From NCBI GenBank assembly GCA_019312705.1, contig JAFDCW010000290.1:1-6248 (forward strand): a stretch of DNA of 6,248 nucleotides, in the 5' to 3' direction. The translations under genes and the position numbers were made by a program. The first letter of the stretch is position 1. Each line of letters starts with the position of its first letter. This DNA is from Deltaproteobacteria bacterium (GTDB lineage Bacteria; Myxococcota; Polyangia; Polyangiales; B10-G4). This document shows, one piece after another, positions 1 to 5,738 of the stretch. The notes beneath the pieces are model-generated. The model saw only the letters and a program-made list of their open reading frames with translations. It made no database searches and was not told where the DNA came from.

Positions 1-589
1 CGAGCTCTTCGAGTTGGGCGCCGGTGAAGGTGGCGCCGGTCGGGTTCGATGGGTAGTTGAGGATGACCACGCGCGGCCGGTCCGGGTCCTCCTGGCAGAG
101 CGCCTCGAAGGCCTCCGCCGTGAGCATCCATTGGTCCTCGCGGCGGGTCTGCATGAAGCGCACGTTGCGCCCGAGGATGCGCGCCTGGGGTGCGTAGCTC
201 ACCCAGGCCGGGGTCGGGATGACCAGGTCTCCGTAGTAGACGAGCTGGAGCAGGAACATCAGCTCTTTGCTGCCGGGGCCGACGAGCACGTCGTCGCCCT
301 CGCGGCTGACGCCCGCGGTCCGTTCCGTATACGCGGCGACCGCGTCGCGGAGCTCTTGGAGGCCGGCGACCGGCAGGTAGTCTTTGACGTGGGCGTTTTG
401 CCGCAAGGACTCGACGACGCGCTCGGGCACAGGGAACGGCGACTGGCCGAGGCCGAGCTTGTGCACGGTGCGCCCCTCCCGGCGCAACTGATTGCTGCGC
501 TCGTTGATGGCGACGGTCGCCGAATGGCCCATGCCTCGGATGTTGAGGTTCAGGCTCGAGACGGGGGGCTTGGGGCCTGGGTCATCCAT
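1..589 (-). CDS. Class I/II PLP-dependent aminotransferase, N-terminal part (cut by window edge)
   Basis: The minus strand is open from an ATG at 589 to the window edge and encodes 196 residues with no stop. The N-terminus contains LNLNIRGMGHSATVAINERS, then KLGLGQSPFPVP (residues 44-55), KDYLPVAGLQELRDAV (69-84), the cofactor-phosphate region VGPGSKELMF (103-112), PTPAWVSY (125-132) and NYPSNPTG (178-185). The last is the NPTG signature whose Asn contacts the PLP ring oxygen. These are hallmarks of fold-type I aminotransferases, which move an amino group from an amino acid to a 2-oxo acid in the cytosol. The lysine that holds PLP and the C-terminal substrate residues lie outside the window, so the substrate cannot be told. 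The start at 589 keeps the whole conserved N-terminus, although no clear Shine-Dalgarno precedes it. A later ATG at residue 20 would cut conserved sequence. The gene lies 56 bp downstream of the Hsp70-like gene on the same strand and may share its transcript. Confidence 0.9.
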   Translation of the reverse strand, partial: MDDPGPKPPVSSLNLNIRGMGHSATVAINERSNQLRREGRTVHKLGLGQSPFPVPERVVESLRQNAHVKDYLPVAGLQELRDAVAAYTERTAGVSREGDDVLVGPGSKELMFLLQLVYYGDLVIPTPAWVSYAPQARILGRNVRFMQTRREDQWMLTAEAFEALCQEDPDRPRVVILNYPSNPTGATFTGAQLEEL

Positions 590-645
590 TGTGGGGTCCG
601 ATGATAGTACGGTTGAGCGAACGACAATGGTCGGCTCGTCCTCGG

Positions 646-2190
646 TCAGCCGGGTGTGCCGTCGAGCATGTACTCGCGCTCGTAGCCGTGAGTGAGGTTC
701 CGAATCGACACCGCGATGCGGCCATCGGCCGAGTAGGTGTAACGCTCCTCGATCACTTCGCCGTGGAGGTCCGAGGTTCTCTCCGCCGCGAGGTCCCGGC
801 CCAAGTCGGCGCCGGCGAGGGCCGGGTCGTAGGGGAAACAGATCTCTCCCCAGGGCAGCAGGTCCCCCGCCGGGCTCCCGTCCACGATGCGGGTGCACTC
901 CACGAAGCGTAAGAGACCCACCCGGTGGGCCGGGCGGTACCGGCGCTCGATGACGAGGGGTTCGCCGCTCTCGGGGGGGGCGAGGTGGCGCTCGATGATG
1001 GGGTCGAAGACCTTGTCGCGCCCGTCTTCGGCCTCACGCCACACGCCGAAGCATCGGGTGGAGGCTTCGCGGACGCGGACCTTCGCCAGAGGGTCCGCGG
1101 CGATGGCGAGGCCGACGGCGGTCGCGGCGTGGGGCTGGGGCGCGAGCTTCAGCTTCTTGGAGAAGCGCGCGCGAAGGGCCCGGGCAACCGGAGGGAAAGC
1201 GACGGCGCCGCCGACGAGATAGACGGCGCCGAGCTGGCGAGGGTCCTCCGGGTCGATGCCGTGGGCGCCGAGACCATCGAGGATGCGCTCGAGGACTTCG
1301 AGGGTGCGGGCGGTGAGCGGTTCGGCACGGGCGTAGAGGTCGCGCGTCTGGAGGACGACCGGGTCCTGGTCATCCTGGTCATCGAGCAGGTCACCGAGGT
1401 CGACGAGCACCTTGCGACTCGCAGGAGTGAGCGTCTCCTTGGCTTCTCGGCATCGCTCGAGGAGCGCGGACCGACGCGCCGCCGGGACTTCGTCTGCGCC
1501 GAGGCCCAGGGACTCGAGGGCCGCGTCGAGGATCAGCGCGTCGAAGTCGTCGCCGCCGAGCTCGCCGATGCCTTCGGTCGAGATCAAGTCGAAGCGCCTC
1601 TCGCGGAGCGAGACGGCGGAGACATCGAAGGTGCCGCCTCCGAGGTCATAGACCACCACGTAGCGCTTCGGCGACCGGGCGAGGTTGCCGGTGAGGTGGC
1701 GGTGAGCGAAATCGAGGGCCCCGGCGGTGGGCTCATTGATGAGCCCCACGACGACGAAGCCCGCCGCTTCGAACGCCTCGAGGGTCAGGTAGCGCTGGTG
1801 CGTCGAGGCGTTTGCCGGGACCGCGACCATCGCTTCGAGGGGCTCGCCCTCCCCCACCTCGAGGTTGCTCTCCTCGATGATGGCCCGCTTCAAGCGTTCG
1901 AGGAATCCCGTGACCAGGGAGAGCGGCGACGCGTCGAAGCCCGGCACCGCTCCGTCGGGACGGGCGGCGGTGACGACGCGCTTGAGAGAGCGCAGGCCCG
2001 CATCCGGGTTGGTGGCCAGAACCTCGGCGGCTTCCCAACCGAAGACCGGCCCCGACGGACCGCGGGCGACGAGCCCCGGGAGATAGTCCACGAAGGTCCC
2101 GTCGACGTCGAAGGTCGCGACGGGATAACGGCCGTCGTGGGCGGCCGCTACGACGCACCGCGTCGTGCCAAAATCGATTCCCAGTCGCAC
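646..2190 (-). CDS. Hsp70-like ATPase/chaperone without C-terminal lid
   Basis: This 514-residue protein is an Hsp70/DnaK homologue. It has phosphate-1 GIDFGTT (residues 4-10), SLKRVV with Lys70 where DnaK has its catalytic lysine, the connect motif INEPTAGAL (151-159), phosphate-2 DLGGGTFD (182-189), ELGGDDFD (210-217), CREAKETLT and adenosine motif VYLVGGA (323-329). The ATPase domain is therefore intact and probably active. From about residue 377 a beta-type substrate-binding domain follows and ends near YSADGRIAVSIRNLTHGYE. The alpha-helical lid and acidic tail of DnaK (about 638 residues) are absent. An Asp/Gln run, DDQDDQD, sits at 270-276. I chose the GTG at 2190 because it gives the usual VRLGIDFGTT start and follows a strong Shine-Dalgarno (2194-2202). 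ATG 2217 and GTG 2229 are in-frame alternatives that would add 9 or 13 residues. No J-protein or GrpE gene is adjacent, so it is likely a specialised paralogue rather than housekeeping DnaK. It diverges from the lipoprotein gene at 2303. Confidence 0.93.
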   Translation of the reverse strand: MRLGIDFGTTRCVVAAAHDGRYPVATFDVDGTFVDYLPGLVARGPSGPVFGWEAAEVLATNPDAGLRSLKRVVTAARPDGAVPGFDASPLSLVTGFLERLKRAIIEESNLEVGEGEPLEAMVAVPANASTHQRYLTLEAFEAAGFVVVGLINEPTAGALDFAHRHLTGNLARSPKRYVVVYDLGGGTFDVSAVSLRERRFDLISTEGIGELGGDDFDALILDAALESLGLGADEVPAARRSALLERCREAKETLTPASRKVLVDLGDLLDDQDDQDPVVLQTRDLYARAEPLTARTLEVLERILDGLGAHGIDPEDPRQLGAVYLVGGAVAFPPVARALRARFSKKLKLAPQPHAATAVGLAIAADPLAKVRVREASTRCFGVWREAEDGRDKVFDPIIERHLAPPESGEPLVIERRYRPAHRVGLLRFVECTRIVDGSPAGDLLPWGEICFPYDPALAGADLGRDLAAERTSDLHGEVIEERYTYSADGRIAVSIRNLTHGYEREYMLDGTPG

Positions 2191-2193
2191 GGG

Positions 2194-2202
2194 CTCACCC
2201 CC
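2194..2202 (-). promoter_or_regulatory. Shine-Dalgarno deciding the Hsp70-like start
   Basis: Read on the minus strand this is GGGGGTGAG, nearly complementary to the 3' end of 16S rRNA (compare AGGAGGTGA). The GGGGG core ends 7 nt before the GTG at 2190. This spacing, together with the family's usual N-terminus, favours GTG 2190 over ATG 2217, which has only a GGGA 6 nt upstream. Confidence 0.5.
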
Positions 2203-2255
2203 AAAAGGCCGGATCATGGATTGTCCCACCCACCGCGTCCAGGGTGGTACGTCCC

Positions 2256-2285
2256 CTTATCTGAACACGCTGGTAGACTTGTCCA
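2256..2285 (-). promoter_or_regulatory. Possible sigma70-type promoter for the Hsp70-like gene
   Basis: On the minus strand TGGACA (2285-2280, five of six matches to TTGACA) is followed after 18 bp by GATAAG (2261-2256, four of six matches to TATAAT). It lies in the short divergent region and points towards the Hsp70-like gene, leaving a leader of about 60 nt to GTG 2190. It is only a pattern match in GC-rich DNA. No CIRCE element (a TTAGCACTC inverted repeat) and no clear promoter for the plus-strand gene was seen. Confidence 0.25.
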
Positions 2286-2292
2286 TCCCGTA

Positions 2293-2296
2293 GGAG
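2293..2296 (+). promoter_or_regulatory. Shine-Dalgarno supporting the CTG start at 2303
   Basis: GGAG lies 6 nt upstream of the in-frame CTG at 2303 and directly after the in-frame stop TAG (2291-2293, overlapping by one base). It is the only good ribosome-binding site ahead of the lipoprotein reading frame. The first in-frame ATG (2411) is preceded by no comparable GA-rich tract. Confidence 0.45.
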
Positions 2297-2302
2297 CGAC
2301 CC

Positions 2303-3550
2303 CTGAGTTCACGCCACCCACTACGCGAGAGGCTGTGCTCGACACATTTCGGGGCCTGGGCGCTTTTCCTCGGTCTGGCGGTCGGCTGCGGGGCCAAGTC
2401 GGGTATCGATATGCCGCCTGCCTGTTCGGACGAGTCGGAGTGCCCGTCCGTACCCTTCTGCGGACGGGTGCCCCTTTGCCTCGATGGGTACTGCGCCTTG
2501 GGAGACCTGCGCTCGTGCTCCGACGGCATGGCGTGCACCGACGACCTCTGTGATGACGCCGCCGGAGCCTGTGTGCACGTCGTTCGAGACGGAGACGGCG
2601 ACGGCTACCAAGACGGCTCGTGCGGCGGCGATGATTGCGACGACGGCGACCCGTCCATCAATCCCGGAGAGGGTGAACGGTGCGCCGGGGGCCGCGACGA
2701 CGACTGCGACGGGCTCACCGATTGCTCGGACCTCGACTGCAGCACCGACCCCATTTGTGAATCCTGCGCCCCCGAGCGATGCACCAACGGTCTCGACGAC
2801 GACTGCGACATGACGGCGGACTGCGCCGACTCCGACTGTCGCACCCATCCCACGTGTTGCATCGCGTCGGAGACCGTCTGCACCGACGCCGTCGATGAAG
2901 ACTGCGACGGCATGGTCGACTGCCTCGACCCGGACTGCGCTGGCGCGCCGACCTGTTGCGTGGCGGGGGAGGAGGTCTGCAACGGCCTCGACGACGACTG
3001 CGACGGGGTCGCCGACGACGGCATCGGTTGTTACTTCCTGGATGGTGTGCCCTTGAACGCCCTGCACACCGACGAGTGCGGCGCGAGTTGGTACGCCTAC
3101 GGAGAACCGGACATCGCCAGCGCCAACACCCGGCCTGACGTGCGGCGCCCCGACGATGTCGTCGTCGTGGTCCACGAGGGCCCGGCGGGCTGCGGCGCGT
3201 CCATCGCGATTATCGCCGACGCGACCAACGACGGCGAAGGAGGCCTGCTCGCCGCTTCGTTCACCATCTCACCCCCATCGGCCGGCGGAGTCCTCGTCAG
3301 CGACGACCCCCGGGAGTGCCGCTACAGCGAGGCGACCGGGGACGGCAGCTGCGACTGGCGCTGGCAGTCGTGCTGCACCGACGGCGTGCTCCTGGGCCCC
3401 TTCAACTCGGATTTCTGCGTGACCGCCGAGCTCAGCCGACCCAGCGGTGTGCTCGGCGTGGTCGCCCTCGACGACGACGGGGCCACCCGGCGATTGGCCT
3501 TCGGAGCGCCCTTCGAACTCTGCGGGAGGTTGCGGCCGGAGGTGCCATGA
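2303..3550 (+). CDS. Secreted lipoprotein with Cys-rich and MopE-like metal-binding repeats
   Basis: Read from CTG 2303 this is a 415-residue protein. The N-terminus has an Arg-rich n-region (RHPLRERL), a hydrophobic core (FGAWALFLGLAVG, residues 16-28) and a lipobox-like AVGC with Cys29. That is a lipoprotein signal peptide lost if the first ATG (2411, residue 37) is used. The frame holds no ATG, GTG or TTG upstream of 2411, only CTG. The mature part has a Cys-rich segment (41-65), a CSDGMACTDDLCDDAAGACVH unit (72-92), a DGDGDGYQDG loop and CDDGDPSINPGEGERC (112-127), typical of the MopE-type putative metal-binding motif. Four Cys/Asp repeats follow at 33-residue spacing (127-243). The last roughly 170 residues are an unrecognised domain with at least seven Cys, including CDWRWQSCCTDG. 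A surface or periplasmic, calcium- or metal-binding structural protein is likely; the actual role is unknown. No MYXO-CTERM tail is present. The gene diverges from the Hsp70-like gene and converges with the next lipoprotein gene, 30 bp away. Confidence 0.85.
   Translation: MSSRHPLRERLCSTHFGAWALFLGLAVGCGAKSGIDMPPACSDESECPSVPFCGRVPLCLDGYCALGDLRSCSDGMACTDDLCDDAAGACVHVVRDGDGDGYQDGSCGGDDCDDGDPSINPGEGERCAGGRDDDCDGLTDCSDLDCSTDPICESCAPERCTNGLDDDCDMTADCADSDCRTHPTCCIASETVCTDAVDEDCDGMVDCLDPDCAGAPTCCVAGEEVCNGLDDDCDGVADDGIGCYFLDGVPLNALHTDECGASWYAYGEPDIASANTRPDVRRPDDVVVVVHEGPAGCGASIAIIADATNDGEGGLLAASFTISPPSAGGVLVSDDPRECRYSEATGDGSCDWRWQSCCTDGVLLGPFNSDFCVTAELSRPSGVLGVVALDDDGATRRLAFGAPFELCGRLRPEVP
2681..3031 (+). 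repeat. Four MopE-like Cys/Asp repeats, 99-bp period
   Basis: Inside the lipoprotein gene the first Cys of each unit falls at residues 127, 160, 193 and 226, exactly 33 residues (99 bp) apart. Units 1-3 follow C-x7-C-D-x4-D-C-x4-C, for example CTNGLDDDCDMTADC. The fourth is CNGLDDDCDGVADDGIGC, one residue shorter between its first two cysteines and lacking the central one, like a terminal cap. The dense Asp and paired Cys suggest metal binding stabilised by disulfides. Confidence 0.85.
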
Positions 3551-3580
3551 GCGCGACGGGAGCGTATCGCCCGGAGGTCG

Positions 3581-4462
3581 CTACTCGCCGCAGGGCGCAC
3601 TCGTAGGGTCCCGATGGGTTTCTTCGAAGCGCCCGCCACGCCATGCATGCACGACCGTCTCGGGGCGGGGCCGTAGGCAGCGTTCGCGCCCCGGGGGGTT
3701 CCGGCGCTGGATAGTCGTGGTCAGGGTGCCGGCACCGGCGTCCCAGGCGGTGCTCGCGCTCGCGATCGAATTGCTCGACGTGACGGTCTCGTGAACCTCC
3801 TGAAGACCGTTGTCCCGGTCGAGGGTGAAGAGGATCTCCCTCCTCTCGCGGAAGGTTCTCTGTGGAGCCCGGCGTCCCCGTGCACGACTGCGCGCAGAGT
3901 CGGTCGGCGCTTCGTGTTCGCTCGTCATCTGCACTCGGAGCAGACCGGGGCCGTACTCGGGGCTGTGCAGCCGTACTTGCGGGCGTACGTACCAGGCGGA
4001 GCACGGCAGGCGCTGGGCGCTCACGCGATCAACGACCCGACCCACGAGCACGACGAGGCACGGGCCGTCGTCGGACTCGGCCTCATAGACGTAGAGCCGC
4101 CGTCGCCGCGGCAGCGAACGGTCCTGAGCGAGCCGGAAGGAGTGCTCGCCGAAGAAGCGCTCGGCCAAGTCGGCGCCAGGACCGTCGGGCCTCTGGGAGC
4201 GAGCTACAGGGGCGCCTAGTATCGCACGCTCTTCGTCCTCTTGGCCCTCTTGACCCTCTTGGCCCACTCCACCCTGGCGCGCCGAAGGCCCGACCGCCTC
4301 TTGGACCGGTGTGGGCGCGATCGGCTGCGATTCCGACGGCGCATCCGTGGGTTCATCGCAGGCGCCGAGACAGAACGCCACGAGCACCAACGCCATTCGG
4401 AACCGAACGACGGCAGGGCGGGGCCTGTCGAGTCGCTCTGCCACCGGGCGCGGGTTGCTCAT
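3581..4462 (-). CDS. Predicted lipoprotein of unknown function
   Basis: This 293-residue protein starts MSNPRPVAERLDRP. It has a long basic n-region, a hydrophobic core (MALVLVAFCLGA, residues 23-34) and an LGAC lipobox with Cys35, so it should be lipidated and exported. Residues +2/+3 are Asp-Glu, which in E. coli would favour retention at the inner membrane; whether that rule holds here is uncertain. A low-complexity Pro/Ser/Gln/Glu linker follows, including GQEGQEGQE (67-75), then a mixed domain with cysteines at 135, 154, 262 and 291 that could form two disulfides, and a basic patch (RSRARGRR, near 191-198). I recognise no family. ATG 4462 is preferred, although its GAGG is only 2 nt upstream. 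A TTG at 4483 would add seven residues. The gene runs convergently to the repeat lipoprotein and starts 65 bp after the coupled operon, beyond a hairpin. Confidence 0.75.
   Translation of the reverse strand: MSNPRPVAERLDRPRPAVVRFRMALVLVAFCLGACDEPTDAPSESQPIAPTPVQEAVGPSARQGGVGQEGQEGQEDEERAILGAPVARSQRPDGPGADLAERFFGEHSFRLAQDRSLPRRRRLYVYEAESDDGPCLVVLVGRVVDRVSAQRLPCSAWYVRPQVRLHSPEYGPGLLRVQMTSEHEAPTDSARSRARGRRAPQRTFRERREILFTLDRDNGLQEVHETVTSSNSIASASTAWDAGAGTLTTTIQRRNPPGRERCLRPRPETVVHAWRGGRFEETHRDPTSAPCGE
4237..4263 (-). repeat. 9-bp tandem repeat x3 encoding GQEGQEGQE
   Basis: Three consecutive 9-bp units on the plus strand (cctcttggc, cctcttgac, cctcttggc) differ by one base. On the minus strand they encode a Gly-Gln-Glu tripeptide repeat in the linker after the lipoprotein signal peptide. 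Such a repeat could change copy number by slippage without shifting the frame. Confidence 0.8.
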
Positions 4463-4499
4463 CGCCTCAGAGGGTATGGGCAACGGTCTCTGATGCGAT

Positions 4500-4519
4500 A
4501 GGCCAGGATCACCTGGCTT
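4500..4519 (-). terminator. Hairpin after the coupled operon (possible terminator or operator)
   Basis: A perfect 6-bp inverted repeat, GCCAGG-ATCA-CCTGGC, extends to 8 bp with one G-U pair. It starts 8 nt past the TAG stop of the 181-residue gene (4528-4530) and before the next start at 4462. No run of T follows on the minus strand (the sequence continues ATCGCATC), so it is not a classical intrinsic terminator. It may be a weak terminator, an mRNA 3' stabiliser or a protein-binding palindrome. Confidence 0.35.
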
Positions 4520-4527
4520 CGCGCCCG

Positions 4528-5073
4528 CTACGCGATATGGCTCAACGGCACGTCGCGAGAGAGCGCGAAGAAGCTCGGCGTGCCGATGGTCGTGAAGCCT
4601 AGGTCGACGTAGCTCCAGCCGAAGAGCAGCTCGGAGCTACCGGCGTCGAGGGCGACGAGGGGGTCCCGGACACGTCGGATGGGATCCCAGGGGGCGTTCT
4701 TGCCGAGGCCGTAGTGGATGAGCAGGCCCCCAGTGCGGAAGGGCGCGCGGTGCTCTTCCTCAGAGATGATCCGGTAGTGGCCAAAGGTCCGGGGCCGGCC
4801 GCGTCGGATCTGTGGTTCGTAGGGCCCGTCGATGCCGCCGGTCTGCTTCATGCGCACGTTCCAGCCGCGGAGGACGCCGGTCTCTCGGTCCCGGTGGAAG
4901 ACCTTCTTGAACGTCTTCCAGCTGAGGCGCTCGACCGCCGAGGACAAGCCGAGGCTGACGCCGCGATATTCGGTGTCGTCGAGGGATGTCGGGTCGATGG
5001 GGTGACCGGCGCGGAGAACCTCCATGAGGCCTCGGCCGTCGAGGGGCAGGAGGTCTTCGACGGTGATGGTCAT
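4528..5073 (-). CDS. Conserved-looking protein of unknown function, third gene of coupled operon
   Basis: This gene encodes a 181-residue protein from ATG 5073, which overlaps the stop of the preceding gene as ATGA. That overlap implies translational coupling and fixes the start better than an upstream in-frame codon at 5157. GGGG lies 4 nt upstream. The protein has no signal peptide or membrane helix and is probably cytosolic. Segments that look like family signatures are DTEYRGVSLGL (33-43), WKTFKKVFHRD (52-62), LRGWNVRM (68-75), FGHYRII (97-103), GLLIHYGLG (116-124) and the aromatic C-terminus LLFGWSYVDLG...TPSFFALSR. Alternating hydrophobic strands with many Gly, Trp and Tyr suggest a mainly beta fold, possibly a small barrel that binds a hydrophobic ligand. 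The RG...WKTF...RRV layout faintly recalls GXWXG/DUF4334 proteins, but I do not assert membership. The function is unknown. It is co-expressed with a FadR-like regulator and the 222-residue protein. Confidence 0.82.
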   Translation of the reverse strand: MTITVEDLLPLDGRGLMEVLRAGHPIDPTSLDDTEYRGVSLGLSSAVERLSWKTFKKVFHRDRETGVLRGWNVRMKQTGGIDGPYEPQIRRGRPRTFGHYRIISEEEHRAPFRTGGLLIHYGLGKNAPWDPIRRVRDPLVALDAGSSELLFGWSYVDLGFTTIGTPSFFALSRDVPLSHIA

Positions 5074-5738
5074 CGCGCCCCGTGGGCGGCAAAGGTGACC
5101 TCGCCGCGACGGATCGCGGAAAGGGTCTCGGCAGGCGTCGCCGGCTGAGACGCGCACCAGCCGAGATACGCAGCGAACGAGATATCCGGGTCGTCGCGCT
5201 CGCTCGCGCTGAGCATGACTTCACCGCCGAGGGCGTGCTCGACGGCGGCGAGCAGATGCTCGTGATATCCCTCGTGCACTACCAGGTCTCGCAGCCACTC
5301 GGCTCGCGGATCGGCTCCGGTGACGACACCGAGGACGCGGCGGTGCAGGTCCTCGAGGGCGCCGGGAATGCAGGCGAGGATTTCGAGGTCGTAGGCGAAC
5401 TGATTCTGGTCGTGGTGCGCGCCGAGGAGGTGGCGCCGTATGCGTTCGGGCGTGCTGGCGAGGCCGGAAAAGTCGACGGGGTTGACGGCCTCTTCGAGCA
5501 GTAAGAAAGGGAAGCGGATCGGGCGCGGGAACAAGAGTCGCGCCCGGAGCGTGCGCCGCGGGCGGGCGGCGCTGGTCCCGACGGTCTCGTTGCGGGTGAG
5601 CAGTCGCCACCACATCCGGTAGACGCCGAGGGTGACCTGCCAGAGATTCGGCACCGGGGAGACGCCGGACCGTCGCAGGCGCGCGAGGCCTTCTTCGACG
5701 TGGCGAGCGCGGGGCAACAAGAGATGGGCGAGGCTCAT
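5070..5738 (-). CDS. Unknown helical protein with HHD/YDLE and HEGYHEH clusters, second gene of coupled operon
   Basis: This gene encodes a 222-residue protein from ATG 5738, overlapping the regulator's stop by ATGA, with GGGGG 4 nt upstream. An in-frame extension to 5834 would overlap the regulator gene by about 100 bp and is Arg-rich shadow sequence. The N-terminal half has NLWQVTLGVYRMWWRLL (31-47), then RNETVGTS, an RFPFLLLEEAVNPVDFSGLAS stretch, and HHDQNQFAYDLEIL (108-121). A second cluster, DLVVHEGYHEHLLAAVEHAL (151-170), contains an E-x-x-H. The end holds DDPDISFAAYLGWCASQP (182-199). The predicted structure is mostly helical, with neither a signal peptide nor a convincing membrane segment. 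Closely set His, Glu and Asp on two helices is a pattern seen in helical-bundle metal enzymes such as ferritin-like and haem-oxygenase-like di-iron proteins. That reading is inference, and I do not recognise the family by name. It is encoded between the FadR-like regulator and the 181-residue protein, with both junctions overlapping. Confidence 0.85.
   Translation of the reverse strand: MSLAHLLLPRARHVEEGLARLRRSGVSPVPNLWQVTLGVYRMWWRLLTRNETVGTSAARPRRTLRARLLFPRPIRFPFLLLEEAVNPVDFSGLASTPERIRRHLLGAHHDQNQFAYDLEILACIPGALEDLHRRVLGVVTGADPRAEWLRDLVVHEGYHEHLLAAVEHALGGEVMLSASERDDPDISFAAYLGWCASQPATPAETLSAIRRGEVTFAAHGAR

Noticed and set aside
14..604. Plus-strand open frame over the aminotransferase
   Set aside because: The minus strand has clear aminotransferase motifs across the same bases, and the plus-strand product resembles nothing.
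632..652. Possible hairpin overlapping the Hsp70-like stop codon
   Set aside because: The stem is 5 bp (CGGCT/AGCCG) with an 11-nt loop and no T-run, too weak to call a terminator.
1365..1382. Two tandem 9-bp units (cctggtcat) in the Hsp70-like gene
   Set aside because: They simply encode the Asp/Gln run DDQDDQD in a surface loop of the ATPase domain. Two copies are too few to infer a repeat function.
925..2553. Long plus-strand open frame (542 codons) lying opposite the Hsp70-like gene
   Set aside because: It mirrors the Hsp70-like coding strand, has no recognisable motif and runs into the lipoprotein gene in a different frame. Long antisense frames are expected in GC-rich coding DNA.
2321..3175. 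Minus-strand open frame (284 codons) opposite the MopE-like gene, rich in Val and Ala
   Set aside because: Its composition follows from reading the GAC/TGC repeats in reverse (GTC, GCA). No ribosome-binding site or family feature supports it.
3555..3580. Possible bidirectional terminator between the convergent lipoprotein genes
   Set aside because: Only a 4-bp stem (CGGG/CCCG) with a 9-nt loop can be drawn, with no T-run on either side.
3862..4602. Plus-strand open frame opposite the second lipoprotein gene
   Set aside because: The product is an Arg-rich shadow without domain features, while the minus strand has a proper signal peptide and lipobox.
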